A stretch of DNA of 64,000 nt from Paraburkholderia agricolaris (GTDB lineage Bacteria > Pseudomonadota > Gammaproteobacteria > Burkholderiales > Burkholderiaceae). The notes under the pieces are model-generated. The model was not told the origin of the DNA. It saw nothing but the letters and a program-made list of their open reading frames with translations, and did not search any database. The position numbers and the translations under genes were made by a program. Positions 39,213 through 48,029 of this stretch are shown here, one piece after another (positions within the stretch are counted from its first letter, which is position 1; each line of letters begins with the position of its first letter). Location of the stretch: the NCBI RefSeq assembly GCF_009455635.1, contig NZ_QPER01000001.1:2542001-2606000 (forward strand), given 5' to 3'.

Positions 39213-39863
39213 ATGACCAAACTTACCGCACGTCAGCAGCAGGTTTTCGATTTGATCCGCCGGGCCATCGAACGCACCGGTTTCCCGCCCACACGGGCGG
39301 AAATCGCCGCCGAGCTGGGTTTCAGCTCGGCCAACTCGGCAGAAGAACATTTGCGGGCGCTGGCTCGCAAGGGTGTGATCGAACTGGCGGCCGGCGCATC
39401 GCGCGGCATTCGCCTGCTTGGGGGCGCCGAAGATTCGCCGTACCAGTTCACGCTGCCGCACGCCAGCATCATGCAACTGTCGCTGCCACTGATCGGCCGC
39501 GTTGCGGCGGGTAGTCCGATCCTCGCGCAGGAACATATCTCGCAGCATTACGCGTGCGACCCGGCACTGTTCTCGAGCAAGCCGGACTACCTGCTGAAAG
39601 TACGCGGGCTGTCCATGCGCGACGCGGGCATCTTCGACGGCGACCTGCTCGCGGTACAGAAGAAAAGCGAAGCCAAAGACGGTCAGATCATCATCGCGCG
39701 CCTTGGCGACGACGTAACGGTCAAGCGCCTGAAGCGCCGGCCGAACGGCATCGAGTTGATCGCCGAGAACCCCGATTACGACAACATCTTCGTTGAAACC
39801 GGCAGTGCGGAATTCGCGCTCGAGGGTATCGCCGTCGGGCTGATCCGCCCGGGCGAGTTCTAA
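39213..39863 (+). CDS. lexA: LexA repressor
   Basis: The 216-residue SOS repressor-protease. The winged helix-turn-helix ([16 protein letters not shown] to about residue 65) is followed by the S24 autocleavage domain with the Ala99-Gly100 scissile bond, catalytic Ser134 (GLSMRDAG) and Lys171 (VKRLKRR). I start at [10 protein letters not shown], immediately after the two SOS boxes, so lexA is autoregulated. The gene downstream may share the transcript. Confidence 0.97.
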   Translation: MTKLTARQQQVFDLIRRAIERTGFPPTRAEIAAELGFSSANSAEEHLRALARKGVIELAAGASRGIRLLGGAEDSPYQFTLPHASIMQLSLPLIGRVAAGSPILAQEHISQHYACDPALFSSKPDYLLKVRGLSMRDAGIFDGDLLAVQKKSEAKDGQIIIARLGDDVTVKRLKRRPNGIELIAENPDYDNIFVETGSAEFALEGIAVGLIRPGEF

Positions 39864-39920
39864 GCCCTGCGCGTGCGCCAACCCAAAGCTGCCCCAACGT
39901 TGAATCGCCTGGAGAGACTC

Positions 39921-40271
39921 ATGGAACGCCTTGCCCGCCTGCTGCCTTTTCGCCAGTTCGGTCGTCTGCGCCATCTGCGCAAGCTGGTGCCCTGTTCGCT
40001 AATCGAGGCGTCCCCGGCCGGCACTCCATCGCTATCGCTGTTCGACGCGCCCGGCGTAGGAGCAGGTTTGCCGTCCTCGTTGCCGGCTTTTGCGCGCGTG
40101 TCACTGAATTCCGGGCTGAATACGGCTGAACCCGCGCGCCGTGCGCCGGTGCGCGTCTATCATGGGCCGTCGCGGCTGATCATGGTCGGCACGGTAGACG
40201 CTGTGTGCCGCATGATCGATCGTTGCATCGCCGACGAAGCCAACGTGCACGGCGCGGTGTTCGAGGCATAA
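39921..40271 (+). CDS. hypothetical protein downstream of lexA
   Basis: A 116-residue protein that I do not recognise. The ATG at 39921 follows GGAGAG. The C-terminal part (PVRVYHGPSRLIMVGTVDAVCRMIDRCIADE) looks folded, while residues 35-80 are Ala/Ser/Pro-rich. It lies 57 bp after lexA without a terminator between, so it is likely co-transcribed under SOS control. It resembles the position of sulA-like genes in pseudomonads but shows no SulA motif. Confidence 0.55.
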   Translation: MERLARLLPFRQFGRLRHLRKLVPCSLIEASPAGTPSLSLFDAPGVGAGLPSSLPAFARVSLNSGLNTAEPARRAPVRVYHGPSRLIMVGTVDAVCRMIDRCIADEANVHGAVFEA

Positions 40272-40504
40272 GCTGCACGGCGGGTTGGCGGCAACCGGCT
40301 GCAACCGGCTGCCGCCATGCAGCGCACGGGATGCCGCGCGCGACATGCAATAGCCCGCATGCGACGCCCGGCGTGTGCCCCGCAGCCTGCGACGCCCGGC
40401 ATAGAGTCTCGGCCGCCCGGCCTTCCCGGATATTGCATCGTATGGGATCGTTTTTACGTGGCCGCGGTCCACGTTAGATGACACCTGATAGAGAGTCCCG
40501 CTCG

Positions 40505-41173
40505 ATGGCAGTTTCAACTCGCACGAAACGTAGCGCTACCCGGCCGCTGATCGTCACTTTGATTGTGATTGTGGTGATCGCCGCATTGGGGTTCGGATAT
40601 GCGTCGCCCTACATAGCGCTAAATAATCTCAAGCGCGCGGCGGACGCACGTGATGCGCAAACCGTCAATAAATACGTCGATTTTCCCGCGTTGCGCGAGA
40701 GCCTGAAACAGCAGGTCACCGGCCTGCTCACGCGTAGGCTCGACGGACATGGCAACGGTAATCCGTTCGCAGCGATTGGCGCCATGATCGGCGTGGCCTT
40801 GATCGGTCCACTGGTCGACGCTTATGCGACACCCGACGGCGTGGCGGCCTTGCTGAACGGCATGCCGCCGCGCGGCAACCCGGGCGAACGGCCGCCGGTT
40901 CCACCTGCCGCGCCAGGGCCTGCACCGGAACCAGCCCCGCCTGTTGCCGGTAGCACGGGCAACGACACGGGCAACGGCACAACCAACGGCCCAACCCATA
41001 GCGAGAACAACGCGACACCACCGCAACCGCCGCAAACCACGGCGGGCTATCGCGGCTTCAACGAGTTCGTCGTCACTTATCAGCATGGTGCCGGCGATGC
41101 GCGTTACTCAGCGATCTTGCAACGCGAAGGTTTATTCATCTGGAAGCTGGCCGCGGTCGATCTGAACGAGTGA
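40505..41173 (+). CDS. DUF2939 family membrane protein
   Basis: A 222-residue protein with one N-terminal transmembrane helix (about 15-38) and the DUF2939 start ASPYIALNNLKRAADARDAQTVNKYVDFPALRESLKQQVTGLL. Residues about 125-180 are a Pro/Gly/Asn/Thr-rich linker, then a short C-terminal strand region that DUF2939 proteins share (FVVTYQHGAGDARYSAILQREGLFIWKLAAVDL). The ATG at 40505 is used; one at 40478 is possible. Function is unknown; it probably faces the periplasm. Confidence 0.8.
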   Translation: MAVSTRTKRSATRPLIVTLIVIVVIAALGFGYASPYIALNNLKRAADARDAQTVNKYVDFPALRESLKQQVTGLLTRRLDGHGNGNPFAAIGAMIGVALIGPLVDAYATPDGVAALLNGMPPRGNPGERPPVPPAAPGPAPEPAPPVAGSTGNDTGNGTTNGPTHSENNATPPQPPQTTAGYRGFNEFVVTYQHGAGDARYSAILQREGLFIWKLAAVDLNE

Positions 41174-41335
41174 TCGTCTGGAGGGGCAGTTGGCGAACGC
41201 GGCCAGCTGGAACGAATCGCAATCTGGCCGATGCACTCGTCCTGAACAAACGAACGCTCGGCCCATATGACCCGTTTGACCTGTTTGGCCCGTTCAGCCA
41301 GATTCACGGGCTCCACGCCCTGACCCCGTCCTGCT

Positions 41336-41803
41336 TCAAGCCGCCTCTGCTTGCTGCTGCTCCTGCGCGGAAGAGCACGCCACCAGAATGCTGCACGAGA
41401 TCCGATCGAGCAGCGGGGTATTTCCCGCGCCCATCCACCATCGTGACAGACCGGTTCGGCAACGATGGCCGACCACCACGAGGTCGACATGCAGTTCGTT
41501 GGCGAGGTTGGCGATCTCGTCGATCGGATGGCCAAACGCAAAATGCCCTTGCGCGGCCACGCCGCGTTCGGTGAGCCAGTCCACGCCTTCCTGCAGGATG
41601 TCGCGGGCCGTTTTCTCGAAACTGCCACAGGCCACATCGGTCAGCAGGCCGGCGCTTTGCGCAATGCTCGAGCGCATGTCGACCACCGACAGCAAGTGCG
41701 TTTCCGCTTTCAGATCCAACGCCAGATCGGCGCCGCAACGTAACGCTTTGCGGCCTTCGCGCGAGCCGTCGTAGCACAACAGGATTTTTTGGTAGCTCGC
41801 CAT
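41336..41803 (-). CDS. universal stress protein UspA family
   Basis: A 155-residue USP with the conserved start MASYQKILLCYDGSREGRKAL and DLVVVGHRCRTGLSRWWMGAGNTPLLDRISCSILV, a degenerate form of the ATP-binding G-x2-G-x9-G(S/T) loop. It may bind nucleotide weakly. It is monocistronic and convergent with the DUF2939 gene. Confidence 0.9.
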   Translation of the reverse strand: MASYQKILLCYDGSREGRKALRCGADLALDLKAETHLLSVVDMRSSIAQSAGLLTDVACGSFEKTARDILQEGVDWLTERGVAAQGHFAFGHPIDEIANLANELHVDLVVVGHRCRTGLSRWWMGAGNTPLLDRISCSILVACSSAQEQQQAEAA

Positions 41804-42068
41804 GATTTATCTCCCATCCCGCGAGGAACGCGGTCTAAATGAATCATGGTGCGCCGCAATTCAGGTTGCAAGGGATGGAAAACGCTAAGTGCGCCCTAAA
41901 CAGGTGCGTGCTGGATTCGGGCCCGATCCGGGGCGCCCGCGACCCTATGCGGCAGCGCAAGAAACACCATCGGGCCCATCCTGCGGCCGCCAACGCCTCG
42001 CTGCCGATGCCATAGAATGGGCGGCCTTACCGGCTATTTGCCTCTTTTCCCGGAGCCTTGATCGATCC

Positions 42069-42983
42069 ATGTCTGAAGCCGCCATTGAGTTCCACCAGGT
42101 CAAAAAAAGCTACGGCGAAAAGACGGTCGTCGACGGACTGTCGTTTCATGTCAACACAGGCGAATGTTTCGGCCTGCTCGGCCCGAACGGCGCGGGCAAG
42201 ACCACCACGTTGCGCATGCTGCTCGGCATTGCCGCACCGGACGCCGGTACGATTCGGCTGTGCGGCGAGCCGATTCCCGGCCGTGCGCGGATCGCGCGAG
42301 CGCGCGTTGGGGTCGTCCCACAGTTCGACAATCTCGATCCCGATTTCACCGTCCGCGAAAATCTGCTGGTATTTGGCCGCTACTTCGGTTTGAGCGCCGC
42401 GCAATGTCGCGCGATGGTGCCGTCGCTGCTTGAATTCGCCCGCCTCGAGAGCAAGGCGGATGCCCGCGTGAGCGAACTGTCGGGCGGCATGAAGCGGCGC
42501 CTCACGCTGGCGCGCGCGCTCGTCAACGATCCCGACGTGCTGATCATGGATGAGCCGACCACCGGCCTCGATCCGCAGGCGCGCCATCTGATCTGGGAAC
42601 GGCTGCGTTCGCTGCTGGTACGCGGCAAGACCATCCTGCTGACCACGCACTTCATGGAAGAAGCCGAACGGCTGTGTCATCGCCTGTGCGTGATCGAGGA
42701 AGGACGCAAGATCGCCGAAGGCGCGCCGCGCGAGTTGATCGCGTCCGAGATCGGCTGTGATGTGATCGAAATCTTCGGCCCCGATCCGGTGGCGTTGCGC
42801 GATGAACTGGCGCCGTTTGTGGAACGCACCGAGATCAGTGGCGAGACGCTGTTCTGCTATGTGAGCGATCCCCAGCCCGTGCATGCCCGCCTCAAGCAGC
42901 GTGCCGATCTGCGCTATCTGCATCGTCCGGCGAATCTGGAAGATGTATTCCTGCGGCTGACCGGACGCGAGATGCAGGATTGA
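42069..42983 (+). CDS. nodI: ABC transporter ATP-binding protein, NodI-like (DRA family)
   Basis: A 304-residue ABC ATPase of the NodI/DrrA type. Walker A is [16 protein letters not shown], signature [16 protein letters not shown], Walker [14 protein letters not shown], with a C-terminal segment characteristic of DRA-family proteins. The start [24 protein letters not shown] is standard. Rhizobial NodI is known to derive from this beta-proteobacterial family; without nod genes here the substrate is open and symbiosis should not be inferred. Paired with the permease gene 77 bp downstream. Confidence 0.85.
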   Translation: MSEAAIEFHQVKKSYGEKTVVDGLSFHVNTGECFGLLGPNGAGKTTTLRMLLGIAAPDAGTIRLCGEPIPGRARIARARVGVVPQFDNLDPDFTVRENLLVFGRYFGLSAAQCRAMVPSLLEFARLESKADARVSELSGGMKRRLTLARALVNDPDVLIMDEPTTGLDPQARHLIWERLRSLLVRGKTILLTTHFMEEAERLCHRLCVIEEGRKIAEGAPRELIASEIGCDVIEIFGPDPVALRDELAPFVERTEISGETLFCYVSDPQPVHARLKQRADLRYLHRPANLEDVFLRLTGREMQD

Positions 42984-43060
42984 CGCGCAGCTTGGCGCCT
43001 GGCGGCCCCGGCCCGGCTCACAACCTTCTACCGCTATAACGACACGGCAAGAGACACGCA

Positions 43061-43888
43061 ATGGACGCACGCACTTACGAACCGCATGGCGAGACGCCGC
43101 CAGAACAGGAAACCTTCGCCGCTTTCCCTGCCAACGCGGTCAACTGGATTGCGGTATGGCGCCGCAACTATCTGGTCTGGAAGAAGCTCGCGATTGCCTC
43201 GATGTTCGGCAATCTTGCCGACCCGATGATCTATCTGTTCGGTCTGGGTTTCGGGCTTGGACTGATGGTTGGCCATGTCGACGGCGTGTCGTATATCGCG
43301 TTTCTCGCCGCGGGCACGGTGGCGTCGAGCGTGATGATGTCGGCCAGTTTCGAGTCGATGTATTCGGGCTTTTCGCGCATGCACGTACAGCGCACGTGGG
43401 AGGCGATCATGCATACGCCGCTGACGCTGGGCGACATCGTGCTCGGCGAGGTGGTGTGGGCGGGCAGCAAGTCGATGCTATCGGGCGCGGCGATCATGCT
43501 GGTCGCCGGGGCGTTGGGATACGCGAATTTTCCGTCGATGTTGCTGGCGTTGCCGGTGATTGTGCTGACGGGGTTGGCATTCGCGAGTATCGCGATGGTG
43601 GTGACGGCGCTTGCTCCGTCGTATGACTTTTTTATGTTTTACCAGACGTTGGTGTTGACGCCGATGTTGCTGTTGTCCGGGGTGTTTTTTCCTGTTTCGC
43701 AGTTGCCTGCCGCGGCGCGGGCTGTGACTGAAGTTCTGCCTTTGGCGCATGCTGTAGACCTGATTCGGCCGGCTATGCTGGGGCGGTCGGTTGATGGGGT
43801 GGTGTTGCATGTTGCCGTGCTGGCGGCTTACGCGGTGGGTGGGTTTGTTGTTTCGGCGGTTTTGTTTCGGCGCAGGATGATGAAATAA
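43061..43888 (+). CDS. nodJ: ABC-2 type permease, NodJ-like
   Basis: A 275-residue ABC-2 permease with six hydrophobic segments. It begins [17 protein letters not shown], has the NodJ motif [34 protein letters not shown] and ends in [16 protein letters not shown]. With NodI it forms a DRA-type exporter; the cargo is unknown. The last third (from about 43490) changes to T/G-rich third codon positions unlike the first part, just before the adjoining repeat. Confidence 0.87.
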   Translation: MDARTYEPHGETPPEQETFAAFPANAVNWIAVWRRNYLVWKKLAIASMFGNLADPMIYLFGLGFGLGLMVGHVDGVSYIAFLAAGTVASSVMMSASFESMYSGFSRMHVQRTWEAIMHTPLTLGDIVLGEVVWAGSKSMLSGAAIMLVAGALGYANFPSMLLALPVIVLTGLAFASIAMVVTALAPSYDFFMFYQTLVLTPMLLLSGVFFPVSQLPAAARAVTEVLPLAHAVDLIRPAMLGRSVDGVVLHVAVLAAYAVGGFVVSAVLFRRRMMK

Positions 43889-43978
43889 GGGGGTGGGATT
43901 TTGCCTGCCCGGCGGTTCTGATGTTTTTTTGGCGTTGCCATGCTGGGGGTTCGTGGTCTGGTCTGTTGGTGGTCTTTT

Positions 43979-44064
43979 GGCCTTTCCTTGCTTTCTTATC
44001 GGTCTATTAGCGTTGCCCCTGTGCGGGGCGGCACCTACTTCTCTTTGCCGGCCGCAAAGAGAAG
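43979..44064 (+). repeat. extragenic repeat copy 2, left part (interrupted by IS110 element)
   Basis: This continues the same sequence as copy 1 up to within the right arm of the palindrome (arms 44034-44048 and 44054-44064...). The remainder resumes at 45331. The flank from about 43893 to 43978 also matches sequence beside copy 3, so the element extends further in copies 2 and 3. Confidence 0.85.
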
Positions 44065-44207
44065 CAACCGTATTGGAAGTCAAGCGACGGCTAGCTGGCG
44101 GATGACCGATGCCCGGCACGGTAGTCAGCGATGCACAGGCGAGCGCAGACAGCACGATGGATGATCGCGCCCGGACTGCCCGCCATCAGGGCAACGCGTG
44201 ACGAAGC

Positions 44208-45191
<984 letters not shown>

Positions 45192-45228
45192 TCAGTCAAC
45201 TGTTCGGGTTAGAAGGATGAAAAAGGAT

Positions 45229-45318
45229 AGTCGCTCAAGCTTTTCTGCGGGCTCGAAACCCGGTAGGCAGACGAACTGACTGTCCCTGTGACGACAACTG
45301 ATCGGGTCGGCGTCACAG
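45229..45318 (-). ncRNA. candidate bridge RNA of the IS110 element
   Basis: In the 5' noncoding end, read on the minus strand, a 5' stem-loop (8-bp arms 45318-45311 and 45293-45286, then four inner pairs) is followed by an internal loop closed by a short lower stem (45277-45272 with 45233-45229, one bulge) and an upper hairpin (CGGG/CCCG, 45262-45259 with 45251-45248). The loop faces are TGCCTAC (45269-45263) and AGAAAAG (45246-45240). They match the two halves of the insertion target (see findings). Exact RNA ends and a donor loop were not identified. Confidence 0.55.
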
Positions 45319-45330
45319 AAGGGAATATAC

Positions 45331-45455
45331 AAGTAGGCAAAAGAAAGCGGCTCACACCGCTAATTCTTAAGCGGGTCCCCCGCACAGCCACGGTAGTGGT
45401 GCATCTGGAATCCGTGTCCCCGCACACTCCGCGCCGTTGACAAAGGACTCATCAG
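45331..45455 (+). repeat. extragenic repeat copy 2, right part
   Basis: Resumes copy 1 sequence at AAGTAGG after the insertion sequence and continues with CTAATTCTTAAGCGGGTCCCCCGC and CACGGTAGTGGTGCATCTGG to about 45440, then diverges. Confidence 0.85.
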
Positions 45456-45656
45456 CTCCCGCTCCGCACTGCGTGCGTCGCGGACGGGTCTGCCAGGGAA
45501 ACCAGCGGCTTCGCTTCGCGTGGCGGGAGCCGTCGGCTTCGCCTCGGCGAGACGCTCCCACTCTGATTGGCGAAACCCACTTCAAACGGAATGTCGGTGC
45601 GTTGCATTCGCAGCGCAATCGCGATCGCTGCCGCGGTTATGCTTGCAGCAACGGGG

Positions 45657-45895
45657 CGACGACGGGTCAGGCAACGGGGGCAAACGCGAGAGCGAAACGG
45701 CACCCAAGTGGCAGCGATGCAACGGCGAGCCGGGGACGAAGCAAATGCGAGAGCGGAACGGTATCCAGGTGGCGGCGATGCAACGGCGAATCACGAAACC
45801 GGGCAAACGGGAGAAGCAAACCGCAGCTTGGTCACAGCGATACAACGACGAGTCGGGGAACGGACCAAACCGCGGAAGCAAAAATCCGGCGGCCG
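45657..45895 (+). repeat. degenerate 61-66 bp tandem repeat, about 3.7 copies
   Basis: Units start near 45657, 45723, 45784 and 45846, each opening CGRCGA and sharing CAAACGSGAGA... and GYGATRCAA, with about 70-80 percent identity. No reading frame is conserved. It fills the space between repeat copies 2 and 3. Confidence 0.75.
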
Positions 45896-45913
45896 GTTTT
45901 ATGAACAGGGTAT

Positions 45914-46143
45914 CGGCGCGCGCAGCGCCGCCGGAGGTATGACTGCCTTGTCACTGGCGCCGAATGTGCGAGGGAACAGATTCCAGATGCGCCACTACCG
46001 TGGCTGCGCGGGGGACCCGCTTAAGAATTAGCGGTTTGAGCCGCTTTCTCTTGCCTACTTCTCTTTGCGGCCGGCAAAGAGAAGTAGGTGCCGCCCCGCA
46101 CAGGGGCAACGCTAATAGACCACTAACAAATCAAGGAAAGGCC
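45914..46143 (-). repeat. extragenic repeat copy 3 (inverted relative to copies 1 and 2)
   Basis: Reverse-complement match to copy 1 over about 230 bp. The palindrome arms are 46054-46068 and 46074-46088, a perfect 15-bp stem. Compared with copy 1 both arms carry a T-to-C/A-to-G change at one paired position, keeping the stem. A flank to about 46232 also matches the sequence left of copy 2. Confidence 0.88.
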
Positions 46144-46232
46144 AAAAGGCCAAAAGCCCAACAACAGAACCAGCCCCCAACAAGGCAACGCCAAAAAAAA
46201 CCAGAACCGCCGGGCAGGCAAAAACCCAACCC

Positions 46233-46655
46233 TCAATCCTCATCATCCGTCCAGGGAATATCCACATCAGAAATAAAGGCCACCGTTGCAAACGGCCCCC
46301 CATCCTGACGGCCGATCTTCCCATCGGCACGCTGCCATTCAACCCTGAACACCGTGGCAGGATCATCGGCAATCAACCGCACCGTGCGAACTTCATCCGG
46401 ATCCGCTTCCTCGACAGGACCATCGAGCGAAACCAGCAACTCCTGCGGCCAAAGCCCATCGGTGGGATCGTAAATCTTGTCGCCGTCCGGAATCAGCGTG
46501 AATGCCTCCACACCGATCGTCGCGGACGCCTCAATGATCATCTTGCCCAGCGCGCGTAGCAACGCAGTCGCCCGCGCCGAGTTGGCCTGGCGAATTGCAA
46601 GATCCCCGCGCGTCAGCGCCTGCTCAAGTTTTGGGTTGGTTTTTTGTTGCGCCAT
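46233..46655 (-). CDS. hypothetical protein
   Basis: A 140-residue protein without a recognised domain. It begins MAQQKTNPKLEQALTRGDLAIRQANSARATALLRALGKM and ends in an acidic tail (DIPWTDDED). Codon usage is like its neighbours, and hydrophobic core patterning (VFRVEW, VAFISDVDIPW) suggests a folded protein. Its stop abuts the outer flank of repeat copy 3. It is monocistronic. Confidence 0.65.
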   Translation of the reverse strand: MAQQKTNPKLEQALTRGDLAIRQANSARATALLRALGKMIIEASATIGVEAFTLIPDGDKIYDPTDGLWPQELLVSLDGPVEEADPDEVRTVRLIADDPATVFRVEWQRADGKIGRQDGGPFATVAFISDVDIPWTDDED

Positions 46656-46847
46656 TCGATGTCCTGATTCCTATCGCTCTGTTATGCACGGCACGCCGAT
46701 TCGTCACGTACCGCTCTCCGTTTTTCGGGCTGAATCCTACCACTGGTGCGGGCCGCAGCATCGCCAGCCATGCCGTAAAAGCCCACCAAGCCGCTCCGTC
46801 ACCACAGTTTAGGTCGTGAATCGCCGTCCGGCAGGGAGATTTGCCTT

Positions 46848-47807
46848 TCAATGGGCCTTGCCTCGCTTTCGGGCAGGCTTCGGCGCCGCAGCATCCGCCG
46901 GCTTCGCGCCGCCGATCCCGGCAATCAGATGGTCGCGGAACGCCTTGACCGACGGCGGCAACTCCCGACCGGCCATGGTTTGCACCTGGATGCTGCGCTG
47001 ACGCATCTGCGGGTGCGTCAGCGGTATCGCGACGAAGCCGTCGCCGGCGTAACGATCGCGCACCGATAGCAGCCCCGTGAACATGATCGCCCCAGACTTC
47101 TGCGCGTAGCGGTACATCGCCCCGCTATTGTTGCTGGTGAGATCGGGCTCGAGCAGCACGCCTTCAAGCGCACAGGTAATGTCGATCAGTTGCCGGATCG
47201 TCGTGCCAGGCTCCGGCAGCACCAGCGGATAGCGCCGCAGGTCAGCCAGCGACACCCGCGCGCGCGCCGCCAGTGGATGGTCGGCGTGCAGCAGCGCCAG
47301 CACCGGCGCGCGCTCGGTGTGTTCGACCTTGACGCCCTTCTCCGGCGCGAGACTGAAGGTCAGCGCGAGATCGGCGTCGCCATCGCGCACACGGCGGGTC
47401 GCCTCGCCCGGCGGCACCACGGAGAGCGTGAAGTCGATCCCCGGGTACTGGCCGCGGAACGCCGCCATTGCACTGGGCAGAAAATCCGCGGCAAACCCCT
47501 CTGAACTCGCGACCTTGATCATGCTGCCATGCAATGCCTCGAGGCCGCCTATCTCCTTCATCACATGCTCCGCCTCGAGCAGGCTGCGCTGCGCATAGGC
47601 AAGCAGCCGCTCGCCCGCCTCGGAGAGCGACATGCCACGCGGCCGCCGCTCGAACAGCGCAACGCCGAGATCGCTTTCAAGCCGCGCGATCTGCCGGCTG
47701 ATCGCCGAAACGGCGACATGCAGCCGCGCGGACGCGTCGCTGATCGAGCCCGTACGAGCCACTTCAACAAAATAGCGCAATGCGATGCCGTGCAATGAAA
47801 GTGCCAT
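46848..47807 (-). CDS. LysR family transcriptional regulator, divergent from M20 peptidase gene
   Basis: A 319-residue LTTR with the HTH ALRYFVEVARTGSISDASARLHVAVSAISRQIARLESDLG and a substrate-binding domain ending in a Lys/Arg-rich tail. The start MALSLHGIAL is used. It is divergent from the M20 peptidase-MHS transporter genes and probably regulates them; a palindrome lies in the shared 222-bp region. Confidence 0.9.
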   Translation of the reverse strand: MALSLHGIALRYFVEVARTGSISDASARLHVAVSAISRQIARLESDLGVALFERRPRGMSLSEAGERLLAYAQRSLLEAEHVMKEIGGLEALHGSMIKVASSEGFAADFLPSAMAAFRGQYPGIDFTLSVVPPGEATRRVRDGDADLALTFSLAPEKGVKVEHTERAPVLALLHADHPLAARARVSLADLRRYPLVLPEPGTTIRQLIDITCALEGVLLEPDLTSNNSGAMYRYAQKSGAIMFTGLLSVRDRYAGDGFVAIPLTHPQMRQRSIQVQTMAGRELPPSVKAFRDHLIAGIGGAKPADAAAPKPARKRGKAH

Positions 47808-47889
47808 GAAGGTTGCCTTGAGCAAAGGTACGCACGAGCGTGTGCAGCCGTGTGTGGAGAGATTCAGCTTTGCCTTTTCGGCAATGCAA

Positions 47890-47945
47890 GTTTCGAAACA
47901 CGATCATTGTGACAAAAATAACGGCCTCCTAGAATCGTTTCGAAG
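47890..47945. promoter_or_regulatory. paired TTTCGAA motifs in the LysR-M20 intergenic region
   Basis: GTTTCGAAAC, a perfect palindrome at 47890-47899, and GTTTCGAAG at 47937-47945 lie 47 bp apart in the divergent promoter region. The spacing and symmetry suit a LysR-type operator but no binding is shown. Confidence 0.4.
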
Positions 47946-48029
47946 CTAATGGCCGCGAACCCAGGACCGTGCCACACCAGGCGCCGCGTCGCCGCCATCC
48001 CCCGCACCCCGCATCGGAGACAGACAAAC

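Noticed and set aside
40285..40400. GC-rich repeats (GCAACCGGCT twice, GCGACGCCCGGC twice) after the lexA-linked gene
   Set aside because: Only two copies each; no link with any gene or structure found.
42069..43888. Evidence for nodulation
   Set aside because: NodIJ-like exporters are common in non-symbiotic Burkholderia; no nod box or nodABC is present.
43478..44155. 225-codon minus-strand frame spanning nodJ and repeat copy 2
   Set aside because: It reads through the repeat and across nodJ antisense; no conserved residues outside the repeat.
45196..45330. donor-binding loop of the bridge RNA
   Set aside because: I looked for matches to the joined element ends (…CGGTTG-CT-TGTATA…) downstream of the target loop; only a 4-nt GTTG match was seen, which is not significant.
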